DNA from: Carya illinoinensis
Lineage: Eukaryota > Streptophyta > Magnoliopsida > Fagales > Juglandaceae
Assembly: GCF_018687715.1 (NCBI RefSeq)
Contig: NC_056758.1
Location: 11,163,501 to 11,227,500 of the forward strand
Reading direction: 5' to 3'
Length of the DNA: 64,000 bases
In this document: piece after piece, positions 1-11,018 of the stretch
How positions within the stretch are numbered: the first letter of the stretch is position 1
Layout of the letters: the number at the start of each line of letters is the position of its first letter
The notes under the pieces: generated by a model
Seen by the model: the letters and a program-made list of their open reading frames with translations, nothing else
Databases searched by the model: none
Told to the model about the DNA's origin: nothing
Position numbers and translations under genes: made by a program

Positions 1-217
1 TATATGAGATTCTTTTCACGTGATGCCTATCTTGTGCAGTGTTTATTAACTTAGATCATTTCTAAGTAACCGAAACAATCATGTACATACATGAAATTCG
101 TTCCTTCCCAATTAAGGTGGCGTGTAGCGTGCAGATCCCTGCTAGGCCTAGGCTCTTTAGTTTAAGCTAGTTGACAAAACTTTTTATATTGGGTTTAAAC
201 ACCAAATGGTCCCTTCA
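1..217 (-). repeat. 3' LTR of the Tat element, partial
   Basis: This segment aligns almost base for base with 14884-15101 (shared GAAACAATC, TGCATGAAATTCGTTCC and AAACACCAAATGG blocks). It ends ...CCCTTCA where the other LTR ends ...CCCTCCA. About 200 bp of the LTR lie left of the window. Confidence 0.85.
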
Positions 218-243
218 GCTACCCCGCTAATTCCCTTCGCTCT
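218..243 (-). other. Polypurine tract region of the Tat element
   Basis: Directly inside the left LTR the minus strand is purine-rich (AGCGGGGTAGC next to the LTR start TGAAGGG), where second-strand priming would occur. The tract is imperfect, so this is mainly a positional call. Confidence 0.45.
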
Positions 244-554
244 AAGGCATAGGGAATTTAAGTTGACAAATTTTGCAAAAACACATTTTTATTTTATTTT
301 ATTTTTGCATATACCTTGTTATGGGCCCCTTTTTCATGTCAAGCCTTTTTTAAGTAGCCCCTAGCCCATCTGCAAACCACTATGTACCCCACTATCCCTT
401 CATATTTCCCTTTTCGCATCGTTTCATATTTTCAAAAATCGAAGAGCCCTCATGATTTACTGCTGACATGGCGACGGTAAGGGTTTTCATGTGACGGTTA
501 CTTTTCAGTTCCAGTGTCAGGTCATGATGCTGACGGCTGGCATTTCATATTCGC

Positions 555-600
555 CCCTTTTAAATACCCTTCTTCCAATCCCCTCTATTCTTCCATTTGC
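555..600 (+). promoter_or_regulatory. Possible TATA box of the antisense ORF
   Basis: TTTTAAATACCC near 557-568 is followed by a C/T-rich stretch, about 100-130 bp upstream of the first recognisable antisense-ORF residues. The layout fits a plant core promoter, but only sequence resemblance supports it. Confidence 0.25.
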
Positions 601-689
601 TCATTTTCTCTCCTTGTGCCTTTATTGCCCATGCTTTCTCTCTATTCTTGTTTCTTTTCACTTACCCATTCCTTCTTCTTTGTTTTTTT

Positions 690-2077
690 GTCATTCTTCA
701 CTTCAAGTTCCCATTACTGAACGCGGTGGCAGTTCTGCACAACCTTCCCAAGCATCAGATGTCCCAACCTTCGATGGGTATGGGTGGCGTTCAGCCATCA
801 GACAGAAAAATTTCCCAGCGATTTGGGATGAATTTCGCATCCCTAAAGAGGCAGTGCTGGAGCTTCCTCCATTTGGATGTTGAACCAATGAAGGTTTCGC
901 AGGCAAGGTCACTTTGACCACGTCCCTTCTGGAAAATGGGTTAGGACTCCCCTTATGTCACCCTTTTCACGACATCTTGGACTTACTTAGTCTGGCGCTT
1001 GCTCAACTCCATCCCTTCACATTGAGGGCTTATCTTTGCACCTGTGTAGTCTTTCGCATGTTCCTAGAGCCTCTTGGGGATATTTACCCCGACCTGACTG
1101 CTTGAGAGTTTTTGTCCTTTTATAATATAAGGCCAGCCACGAAGGGCAATGTTGCAAGCTTTCGCAAGAAAGATAAAGGGCAGATTTTGGCTCGATTTGA
1201 AACTCGGCACTCTAATGCCAAAAATTGGACGAGCAGGTTTTTCTTTATCACTGGCCAAGGCTGCGAGTTTCCCGCCCCTTTAAGAGATTTTCCAGTTAGG
1301 GCAACCTGGGCCGCCCTTCTTAACAATAAGAGTTTGTGGGTGACCATGGAATATTTGTCAATTCAGGAGCTGGCCCGAATTGAAACTGTTCATTCCTGGG
1401 CTGAGGCTTACCCTGACTATCTTTGGACCAATTTCCTGCTGACGCCCGCCCACATCAATCGATTCTTGATGTCCCCCAATTGCTCCCATGTTTAGGGGAG
1501 TTCGTTCTTTATTTTGGCTACAATTCCTCCTTCTACATTAGAGAAGTCCTCAGAGAAAGATAAGAAGGATGGTCAAGCCATGCAAGAGAAGAAGGAGAAG
1601 AAGAGGCAGTTTGACAAGAAAGAAGGTGAAGAGAAAAAGGAGAAAAGGAGCAAGAAAGAAAGGGAAGAGAAGAAAGAGATGAAGGAGAAAGAAAATAAAA
1701 AGAGAAAAGGAAGAGGAAAAGGGCTCGCTCTGAGGATGCCTCTCCTCTTGTGCCAAAACAAAATAAAACTCTGGCGCCCTCGGAGGGTGACCATGTCCAA
1801 ACGCCTACCCCGCTAGTCACTGCTGCTCTCCCTATGCCTAGCAGTTCCCTTGTGCTGCTGCATTCTCCTGGCCTAGGGGATGCTGAGGGTTTGGCTAGCT
1901 TGGCCCTCTTAGATCTAGCTGCCACCTTCCAGCTTAAGCCCCCCAGCAGGCGTGCACACTCGCGTCCAACCCTATAGTTGAATTTCCTATTTTTGAAGAT
2001 TTGGTGGGGAAGGGTGAGCTGAACACTGAAGTTGCGGCCGCCCTCAACTTGGACCCTATCATAGGCGAAGGGGTTCA
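690..2077 (+). pseudogene. Antisense accessory ORF of the Tat element, N-terminal half (plant retrotransposon 'transposase_28'-like)
   Basis: The protein runs antisense to gag-pol. One frame can be followed from about 700 to 1720 with stops only at 881-883 (TGA), 1103-1105 (TGA) and 1493-1495 (TAG). It encodes FRIPKEAVLELP, then a hydrophobic block (GLGLPLCHPFHDILDLLSL, ...LHPFTLRAY), then a W-rich segment. This resembles the globular domain of 'putative gypsy-type transposon' proteins (Pfam transposase_28 type, by recollection). From about 1550 to 1720 it is a Lys/Glu-rich linker. Frameshifts near 1720 and before 1974 lead into an acidic segment ending ...PIIGEGVH, where an LTR-like element cuts it at 2077. 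No clear start codon remains. Tat elements are known to carry extra ORFs between pol and the 3' LTR, some antisense. Function is unknown. Confidence 0.6.
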
Positions 2078-4319
2078 TGTAACGCCCGTCCTTGTGGTGG
2101 GTCCTTTAGAAAATGATTTTAAGAAAATAGACGAGAATTACGGTTCATTTTGAAATTTCTTTTCCTTTCGTGCCATGATACAAAAGACTTCATGTTTATA
2201 AATAAAACTTGTTTCTTAATTTAAAAGGTTACAGCGGAAAATATTAAATTTTATAATTAAAGTCTCTCATACAAAATGACATGACTAGGCTTTCGTGCTC
2301 TTCCCATTAGGCTGTGTCTGTCCTGACTCATCATGCTCATCTTGTCCCTGGGAGGGTACACATAAAGCTAAAATGAGTCGATGACTTATAAACATTACTT
2401 CATACAGTTAAAATATACTAACATAGGTTTTCAGTCATGCATTCATCACTCCATACATATCATACATAGATATTCAATTCATTTTAAAACGTTGTGAGGT
2501 GGGGTTTTTTCTTTGAAAAGGGTTTTCTTTCGTAAAATAGTTTCTCACGCCTCGTTGCCTTCATTTCTTAAAGAGTCTGTTTATGCATACATCTTTTCTT
2601 ACATACATACATTCTTTCTTATCGCTTTCATTGGCCATTGCACACTGTTACGCCCTGTGTGCTGGGATTAGCAGTCTTTTGGATTTGATTCTGCCCATAG
2701 CCACAGGTTAGAAATCCATTCTGTTAGGGTGCAGCAATAGGTGCACTACCAATACTACTTACCCGGCATTGCAATCTACCTAGTCTAGTCCTTCGGTACC
2801 TTTATCCGTTCATTCATATGGCCGTTACATATTTTCATACATTAAACATTCAGTCCTTTCTTTCAGTTCTGTCCTTTCATTCATTTTAGTCATTTCAGTC
2901 TTGTACAGTTGATTCTTTCCTTTCTTTCAATTCATTCATAAAAGTCATTTAAAAAGCATGGGGTTAAACATCATCTTTCATGACATCATTTAAAAAATAA
3001 GTCCGTGCATCCTTTAAAGTATCGTCTTTCATAGGGACATTCATTTTAAAACACTTTCTTTGCATCGTTTAAAGTGCAGGGCCGAGACCTCACATTTCAT
3101 TTCGTGAAAATACATACAATATTTACCACGTATAGCATCCATCTACATGCATACACTTACATACTTTGGGTGCGTAAAAATGGATTGCCAAGGAGGGGTC
3201 GTTACATACATATACTTGAAAACTTATACTTAATATTTTTTCGTAAAGCGTGTCAGTTCATAAAGCATCGTGAATAAAAACATTTCATTTTCATTTTCTT
3301 ATCTTTTAGAAAACTCTAAAAGAGTATGAACGCAATATTTACTTGGACTTCATGCCATACTCATTCCATGTCATATGGCAATCTACATGCATACACATAA
3401 TCTCACGTCATTCTCTATTTAATGCATAAGCAACTATACTAGAAATAGAGCTATGCTTCACTCGGAACACTTTTCGTCCATCCTTGGGATTTTACGTAGC
3501 ATTTACTATGCTAAAACCTTCGGAGTCTTATTCCTTAAAGTGGATCTCCGTGATTCACCTTAGAGTTAAGACACTAACACATTCATCTTATCCTCCTATT
3601 ACTACAATCCGACACATGATTCCGACCGACAAAGTCACATGTTCCAACCTTAGACGATATACCCATCACTACCTTCATGCCCATCTATACACGCCACATG
3701 GCTTAAAGCCAACTCTAGGGCTAAAACACCGTGTAACCATGCTTATGACAGATTACCCATTACATATGCTAAACCTGTCTGGCACACGTGCCTCGCTAGA
3801 GGCATATGTACCTTATCCCTTTATTACTTAAGACTAACACACAGTCCATTGGTAGCTTGCTTATATGGACAAGCACCATACTCCGATATCAACTTGCTCA
3901 AACCCAATCGGTAAGACTCTTCCTACTTCTCGACCCTATACAAGTTCATCCTGACACTTAACAAAATAGGACTACATCCACAAATGTACCTCTGTCACGT
4001 CACGTAGCTCGAGACTAATCCCGAGTTACGTCATGATACTCGTCATGCTTCTGCTGCACTACTCTTACACTTTTCCACCACTTCACATATACTCTCAGCC
4101 ATAAGTCAACCACAATGTGACACCCATCACCTCAGACTACAGGTCACGTCACAGCTAATTCGAAAAACTGTTACGCAGTTCCCGATGCTACACAAACCTT
4201 CGTGACACGCCATTCAGTGTATCACGACACTGCATAGAGTACACTTTACATGAACTCTCTTCCACTCACACTATGCCACACATCACTACGACCCATGTCA
4301 CATGGTGCATCATCGTACA

Positions 4320-4575
4320 ACATGGAGTATGCACCATGTGTACTCTCTTCGCTACATCATGTATTACCACGACGCACACCGCACGGTGTGTTGCTACACA
4401 ACATGGAGCACACGCCATGTGTACTCCCTTCACACTACGCACACCACAACTACGGTATATACGCCATATGGTGCACCACTCCATCACATGGAGTACAGTC
4501 AACGTGTACTCCTTTTACAAAACAACACTGCATTATAACTACGGCCCATGCTTTACACCCATATTCCACAGCACA
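4320..4575 (+). repeat. Degenerate 81-85 bp tandem repeat with internal palindrome
   Basis: ACATGGAG recurs at 4320, 4401 and 4486. Each time it is followed about 12 bp later by a CCATGTGTACTC-like block (ACGTGTACTCC in the third unit), so each unit can fold on itself (ACATGG/CCATGT). It lies inside the solo-LTR-like insertion. Confidence 0.6.
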
Positions 4576-5587
4576 GTCCACAATACTACACAGTTATCCC
4601 CAACACTTCATTACATAGCCACACTTCACTTCACAACTATGCAGCGAACTCTACAATACTAACAGCACAGTCCACAACCTATCGACTACTATTAATCATA
4701 AATAATGAGAGATAGAGGGTTATACCATCAACGGGATAACCCGTGCATTGCTCGTTACCCGTCACGGTCAAAGACGTTGGAGGAGTTGTACGGTGGTCGT
4801 TAGCCACGTACAGTGGATGTCCACCATGTAAAGTGGCGGTTTGAGCTTGGGGATAGCTAGGCGTGGTCTTAGAAAGGCTCAAGGTGGTCTTGGAATGGTG
4901 GTGAGGGGCGGAGCACGACTGCATCTTGCCGTGAACAGTGCACCCGAGAGAGAGTGAGGGTGCGTGTGAGTCAAGGGAGGGGCTGGAAGTTATGGCCAGG
5001 CATGGAGGAGCTTGAGGGAGGTGTGGTGAAGTTGTGGTGGCAAGGTGGTGGCCAGAATATGGCCCACGGTGGCAAATCTGTCCATGGGCGATGCAACCCG
5101 TGCATGAGAGAGTGGGGGAGAGTGAGGGAGATAGGGACTTCGGTTGGGCTGAGGATCATGGTAGTGGTGGTGAGGTGGTGTGGGTTGCCATGTACGGTGG
5201 TGCATGGTGGAGAATTCGTGCATGCGTGTATGTAGTGGTGCAACGAAGAGAGAGAGAGAGGTAGAGGAAGGGAAGACGATGGAAATGAAGTCCATGAGGT
5301 GGGGGTGCCGGTTAAGGAGCTCGATGGCCACTTTGGCTGTGCACGGTAGCACTAGAAGGAAGAAATGGGTTTTCATACCCATTCGGTTGGAGGGGAGAGG
5401 AGAGAGAGTGGGTTGCCAGTGGGACTCACCACCGGTAGGGATGGACTTGCCGGTGAGAGGGGGAGTTGTCAATGGTGGAGGCGAGGCTAGGCAATGTGTG
5501 GTGGCGCCAAATGGAGGAGATGAGGAGCATGGTGGAGAAGAGAGGGAGAGAGAGAAAAGAGAAAAGTGGGGGAAAAAGAGAGGGGCT

Positions 5588-5600
5588 TGGGTATTTAATC
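5588..5600 (+). promoter_or_regulatory. Putative LTR promoter TATA motif
   Basis: GGGTATTTAATCC follows a purine-rich GA tract and sits about 540 bp from the right end of the LTR-like insertion, as expected for a U3/R boundary in a long LTR. No experimental support. Confidence 0.35.
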
Positions 5601-6132
5601 CAGGCCCTTCGTTTGGGGACCTACAAAACGGTCTAACAGTGAGTTTAAATACTGATTTGAAAATGCATAAGTATTTTATTTAAATTAAATACTAAGATGA
5701 ATTAAGATAGAATATTATTTTATAAATTAAAGTTTATAAAATAATATTCCTTCATCATTAATTAAAATATGAAGTCTCGTTAGTTGTTTAAAGAGAATAA
5801 TACCATTTAAATTAATTTAGAGTTTTCAACATAAATTTAAATCTCATAATATTTTTAAATGACTAAAATATTTTAAATTAAATAATTTTTCACAATTATA
5901 ATATTTTTGGAGCTCATCAAAATATTATAATTGTGTTATTTAAAAAAAGCTTAGTCCAATAATATTAGAAATATCACATATAAATATTTTCAGAATATTT
6001 AAAATATTCGTAAGTTTTAAAATATTGAACTTGCTTTAAAATCTGCTTTGTATCTTTTAAAACACGCCATCGAGGCTCAGCACGTAAAATGAAACTCATA
6101 ATCATAGAAGAAAAAATGAGTGGGTTATTATA

Positions 6133-7751
6133 GTTCATCCACCTATGGCGGAAGGTCCCGTTCCTTCCTCGACTGGGGATGTACGTAAAGAGACAACAAG
6201 TGTTCTTCTTGCTGATGGGGCAGACAGAGCTTCCACCCGCACAGAAGACCTAGGGGCGCTGTTGAGGGCATGTCCCCTAGCCACGAGGAAGTCTGTGATA
6301 AGGTGGGGGCTAGCTAGCCCCTCTCAGAGACCCCGTCGATCACTGTCTCTGGGGGCAATACCCCTTCTTTGAATGGCAGTGGCGAGTGCCTCTCCCTTCC
6401 TCCTTTCTTCACTCCATCCTTTGGTGGGGACACTGAATCCCTCCTTCTTGAGGGCTTGGGAGATTCGTTGGGAGAAGACGCCTGGCTAATTGAGGCTGAC
6501 TTGGCCTACACCAGGACTTCCCTTCCATCCACAAGCCTTGGAGGTCCCCTAGAAGGAGTGGTAGATTCGACACCAAGGCTCGACATGGTTTCTTTGCCAA
6601 GGGTTGTTCTTAGCCCCGAGGAGATCTTTGGTGGAGAGGCTAGTGGCGGTGCCTCCTCTTCTTCCAACATCCAAGCTGAAGCCATCGCCTAGATGGCTAA
6701 CCATCTAAAGGACTAGCTTTCTAAGGTATCATCATCATGCGACTTACTTTCCTTCTTAATATGCTCTCATGTAGTTTCTTAATTGATTCCTTTTTCTTTT
6801 TTTGGTAGGGTATTAATGACCTGGCAGCGTGGATTATGGCAGATCAGGCCTGTCTAGAGAAGGAGGTCAGAGAGCGGAAAAGGCTGTGCTACATTGCCAA
6901 GCTTGCCTTTGAGAAGTGGCGAGTGGACAGGATGAAGCCGAAAATCTTGGTGGAGAAGAAGAAGGAGTTGGAGACATTGCTAGAACAGTGGGAGGGCTAC
7001 TCCCACTCCTTGCATGGCCATCTGGAGATTCTCGAAAGTGAAGTCTTTGAACTTCGTGATGCTGCGCGCCGTGCCCAAGAGGCGAAGATCAGGGATGACT
7101 TCACCCTGAGGCTTTCTTCAGTCAGAAAGGGACTCTGCAAAGTCCCATCTTTCTGACGCCCCAAAAGGCTTCAAGTCTAACTTGGCCCTCCTTAATTCTA
7201 AGCTTCTCGCTAGTAGCAGGGAGTTAGACTCGACCAGCAAGGAATTGACTCAGGAACGTAATCATGGGCTAACACAAGAGTTGGCGGCCGCTGTGGATAA
7301 GACCCGCCTTATCGCCCTTGACCTTTATGAGGTGTAGGGTACCTTGGCAGATCTCCAAGAACGCCATCAACAATATAAGGACAGCCACAAGAACTCAAAA
7401 GAGGAGCTTAGGAAGTCAAATTTGGTTTTCCTTGCCAAGGATCAGTAGTTGACCGAGAAGAGGAATGAGCTAACTGTTGCTCAGGCGGAGATTGCTTGCC
7501 TGCGTGGCCAGTTAGCCCTCGCCCCTACTACTAGGGATAGTGTCTTCGCTTTTGGCTATGGTGCTGGCATCCTGAGGTTCAGGTCCTGCCTTTTGACTAA
7601 CCTTGCTACAGACCTCGCGACTCTAGACTGGGGCTTATTCTTTCTTGAAGCAACTAATTGTCGCCGAGTCGACACCTTTGGGCTGGAAGAGATGCCTGAC
7701 AGTTTCATAGGCGTACCTCCACTGCCGCATGTTGGGAATGACGCCTCCTAG
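6133..7751 (+). pseudogene. Antisense accessory ORF of the Tat element, C-terminal half, with one intron
   Basis: The reading frame resumes immediately after the inserted LTR (HPPMAEGPVPSSTGDV). It passes through an acidic, Ser/Gly-rich region with a frameshift near 6365. A short intron (6726-6808) follows, then a long charged, helical segment (CLEKEVRERKRLCYIAK..., ELETLLEQWEGY..., EVFELRDAARRAQEAK) typical of a coiled coil. The C terminus is compact and ends ...GVPPLPHVGNDAS at the stop 7749-7751. In-frame stops are mostly TAG (6690, 6714, about 7337, about 7447) where the context predicts Gln. AATAATAAAC about 90 bp downstream could be a polyadenylation signal. The layout (globular N-terminal domain, basic linker, C-terminal coiled coil) is coherent; the role is unknown. 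Confidence 0.6.
6726..6808 (+). other. Spliceosomal intron in the antisense ORF (83 bp)
   Basis: CTAAG|GTATCA at the 5' end and TTTTTTTGGTAG|GGTATT at the 3' end give canonical GT-AG borders with a polypyrimidine tract. Splicing joins codon AAG (6723-6725) to GGT (6809) in phase 0, and the frame then runs without interruption into the coiled-coil segment at 6836. Confidence 0.7.
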
Positions 7752-7994
7752 CTTCTTGGTCCCTTCTTTTTGTTTCTTGAATACTCTTGTATTTTTTGTT
7801 TCTTGGTCCCTTCTTTTTGTACTTTTTATACTAACATTTTTGTTAATAATAAACTTTGGTTTACTCTAAAGTGTGAGATAATGAATATCTGTTGACTTTT
7901 CTGCTGCACGTCTTTGGCCCTTGGCCTTCTGTTTTATTTGGATTGCTTGCTTTTGGCCTTCTATTTTGTTTGGATTGCTTGCTTTTGGCCTTTC
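7752..7994. other. Spacer with short direct repeats
   Basis: TCTTGGTCCCTTCTTTTTGT occurs twice (about 7755-7780 and 7800-7820). GGCCTTCTRTTTTRTTTGG followed by ATTGCTTGC also occurs twice (about 7922-7990). No coding potential was recognised. Confidence 0.6.
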
Positions 7995-8679
7995 GGTCCC
8001 ACACGCTGTTGAGGCTCGTGATAGGTATTTAGAGGTAGTGTGGTCTCATGACCTCCACTCCCCTTTACATGGCACCGCAAGCTACTAAGGCTTGTCATAT
8101 GTGTTTGGGGGTGACGTGGTCTCATGACCTTCGTGCCCCTTTACATGGCACCGCAAACTACTAAAACTTGTCATAGGTGTTTAGGGGTGGCGTGGTCTAA
8201 TGAACTCCGTACACCTTTACATGGAGCCACAAGCTACTAAAACTTGTCATAAGTGTTTAGGGGTGGCGTGGTCTGATGACCTCCGCACCCCTTTACATGG
8301 CACCGCAAGCTATGAAAGCTTGTCATAGGTGTTTGGGGGTGGTGTGGTCTGATGACCTCCGCGCCCCTTTACATGGCATTGCAAGATACTAAGGTTTGTC
8401 ATAAGTGTTGGGAATGATGTGATCTAATGACCTCCATGCCCCTTTAAATGACACCGCAAGTTACTAAAGTTTGTCATAGGTGTTTGGGGGTGGCATGGTC
8501 TAATGACCTTCGCGCCCCTTTACATGGCACCGCAAGCTACTAAGACTTATAATAGGTGTTTGGGAGTGGCGTGGTCTCATGACCTCTACACTCCTTCTCA
8601 TGGCACCGTAAGCTACTGAGGCTTGTCATAGGTTTTTAGGGGTGGCGTGGTCTCATGACCTCTACGCCCTTTTTACATT
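7995..8679. repeat. Nine-copy 76-bp tandem array
   Basis: Monomer boundaries at GGCACCGCAAGCTACTAA fall at 8071, 8147, 8223, 8299, 8375, 8450, 8526 and 8602. That is a 76-bp period with one 75-bp unit, plus a diverged unit in front. Each unit contains CTTGTCATAGGTGTTTGGGG and GTGGTCTCATGACCTCC. The array lies between pol and the antisense ORF of the Tat element. Tat elements are known sources of satellite-like arrays in this position. Confidence 0.9.
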
Positions 8680-8875
8680 CTGTGCTTGCCAGGTTTTGTA
8701 CAAAGGACTACCTTGGATGTGCTTATTTTTACCCGGAAATAACCAATGAAAAATAGCGTGACAGGATTTAAGTAGTGACAAGTGGATGCAAATGTTCCCG
8801 CAAACATGAATGTAAATGTAATAAGGTGAATATGGAAGAAACAAAATAATGTAAATGAAACCACCATAAATGCTA

Positions 8876-11010
8876 CTAAGAAAATTTTCTTAAGTGCTCT
8901 GCGTTCCACGTGTGTGACAATTCCTTGCCCTAGCTATCTTTCAAACAATATCACCTAGGTCTGTTGTTTGCTACTACTAGGTAAGGCCCTTCCCACCGAG
9001 GACCAATTTTTCCTTAATCTTGGGTAGTCACCCTGCTCTTCTTCAAGACCAGATCTCCTACCTTAAAAGTCCTCGGCTTTACTCTTTTGTTGAAGTATTA
9101 CTTGGCTTTAGCTTTTTCTTGCAACATTCTGGCTTCTACTATTTCTCTTTCTTCCTCCAATAAATCACGGTACTCCTCATCCTCTTATCATTTTGGATGG
9201 CCGAGAAATAGCTCGTTCAGTAACTTGGGAGCCCTACTTCAACTGGGGGAACCGCCTCACACCTATATGCTAATGTGAATGGAGATTCCCCTGTTTGAGT
9301 CTTTACCGATGTTCTATACGCCCAAAGTACCGCTGGCAGCTTGTTCGTTCACTCTCCCTTTTTCTCCGTGACCCTCTTCTTTAGGATTGAGAGTAATTCC
9401 TTGTTCGTTGTTTCTGCTTGCCTGTTTTCTTGCGGGTGGCCCGATGAGGAGTACTTCACCTTAATCTTCAACTCTGCACACCATTCTCTGTAATGGTCAG
9501 AGTGAAACTGGTGTCCATTGTCTGTCACTATGCTTTGTGGGATTCCAAATCTGCAAATAAAGTTTTTCCATAAAAACCTTGTCACTGTCTTGCTTGTCAC
9601 GGTTGCCAGTGATTCTACTTCTGCCCACTTCGTTAAGTAATCTACGACAACAATCATGAACTTTACTTCGCCTCTCCTTGGTGGGAAAGGTCCAACCAGA
9701 TCCACCCCCTATTGGGCAAAAGGCCACGGAGCTGTCATAGATGTTAACTCCTCTGGAGGGACGTGCAGTACTAGTGCATACGTCTGGCACTTGACACACC
9801 TCTTAGTGAATTCTCGAATATCCCTTAATGTGTTGGGCCAGTAGTATCCTGCCCTTACCGCTTTTCTAGCTAAGGTCCTTCCACCAGAATGGTTCCTGCA
9901 TATTCTTTCGTGTATTTCTACTAAGACATACTGTGCCTCTTGTAGAGAAATACATCACTGTAACAGGGTTGAAAAACCCCTTTTATAAAGGACTCCATTG
10001 ATGAGCATAAACCTTGCCGCCTTTCTCCATATCCTCATTGCCTCCTCCTTTTTTCTCTGGTAACTTTCCCTCATCTAGGTACTCAACCACACCATTGGCC
10101 CATTCTAGGATATTGGAGCCCAGGACGACTGCTTCTCTCCCAATGGCCAGGACTTCGATGATTCTCCTTTCAACTTGCCATGAGAGAGGCGCCTCCTTCA
10201 TTCATGCCCTTGGTATTCATTGCTTTGTTATTTGCCCTTGGTATCCGAGTTATATTGAAATACGGGAAAAGGTTGTGTGCCTCCTAGACTCGTGCTAAAT
10301 ATTTTTTCAACTTCTCCCCCTTTGTAGCTTATAGGCCCACACTTGATTTACAACTACCTGCGAGTCTGATTTTGCCTCTATCTCGGTTGCCCCTATCACG
10401 AGTCTGATGGTAAAGAGCGATACTATGGAAAGCCCTACCACGAGTGCTTCATATTCAGCTTCATTTTTTGTTATCTTGAATGTTAATGTTGCCATGTAGT
10501 ATCGCTCTTTACCATCAGGGCTCAGTAAATGCATTCCCAGTCCCCCGCTCGCCCGATAGGATGAGCCATCTATGAAAAGTACCCATGGCTTTCCCGTTAG
10601 AGCTAATGTGTCTTCTTGGGGAAAGCCTGAGAACTCTGCCACAAAATTTGCCAGTGCTTGTCCCTTTACTGCCTTCCTTGGCATGTATTCTAGATTGAAC
10701 TCATTTAGTTCAATTGACCACCCTACCAACCTTCTTGAGCTGTCAGGTTTTCTTAGGGTTTTTGCTAATGACCTCTCCATAGGCACCCTTATCATGTGGG
10801 TTTGAAAGTATGGGCGGAGTTTTCTGGTTGCTGTTACCAAGATGAAGGCTAACTTCTCAACTTGAGAGTACCTCACTTCTTCTCCTCTGAGAGCCCGACT
10901 TATGTAATACACATGATGTTGGGCGGCCCTCTTCTCCTTTACTAGGACGGCAGACACCGCATATGGGGAAACTACTAGGTATGCGCAAAGTACATCACCT
11001 TTCTCTGGCT
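8876..11010 (-). pseudogene. Tat pol, C-terminal part: RNase H and integrase
   Basis: From 11010 downward the minus strand encodes RT/RNase H (VSPYAVSAVLVKE, YYISRALRGEE, VEKLAFILVTATRKLRPYFQ). A second RNase H-like block follows (LFIDGSSYRASGGLG, KNEAEYEALVVGL). After a degraded zinc-binding region comes an integrase core (MDLVGPFPPRRGEVKF, VDYLTKWAEVE, IVTDNGHQFHS, HPQENRQAETTN). Its C-terminal part reads KPRTFKVGDLVLKK and GPRWEGPYLV and ends at EHLRKFS, stop at 8876-8878. Core Asp and Glu residues can be seen, but frameshifts and stops occur around 10200-9800 and 9340-9060. The MITE at 11019-11699 separates it from the RT part. The product would copy the RNA and integrate the cDNA; this copy cannot. 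Confidence 0.85.
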
Positions 11011-11018
11011 GCTTTAGG

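Larger units (their letters stand above)
2078..6132 (+). mobile_element. Solo-LTR-like insertion (4055 bp) in the antisense ORF
   Basis: The segment starts TGTAACGCCC, ends GGGTTATTATA, and is flanked by the 5-bp direct repeat GTTCA (2073-2077 and 6133-6137). Removing it plus one GTTCA rejoins the antisense ORF in frame (...GEGVH|PPMAEGP). The termini look like a TG...CA LTR whose last CA has become TA. There is no gag-pol, PBS or second LTR inside, so a solo LTR of a long-LTR gypsy element is the simplest reading. The orientation is inferred from a TATA-like motif about 540 bp from the right end. Several small ORFs (4954-5683, Gly/Val/Trp-rich) look like by-products of G-rich DNA rather than genes. 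Confidence 0.75.

Noticed and set aside
1533..2078. 181-residue minus-strand ORF opposite the Lys/Glu-rich linker
   Set aside because: It is the mirror of the low-complexity AAG/GAG stretch (Phe/Leu/Ser-rich) and has no domain; the plus-strand frame carries the recognisable family pattern.
4954..5683. Plus- and minus-strand ORFs up to 167 residues rich in Gly, Val, Trp or His, Pro
   Set aside because: They overlap in several frames in GTGG/GAGA-rich DNA inside an LTR-like element; open frames are expected there by composition.
7995..8679. CRISPR-like array
   Set aside because: Repeats are directly adjacent 76-bp monomers without unique spacers, in a plant retroelement.
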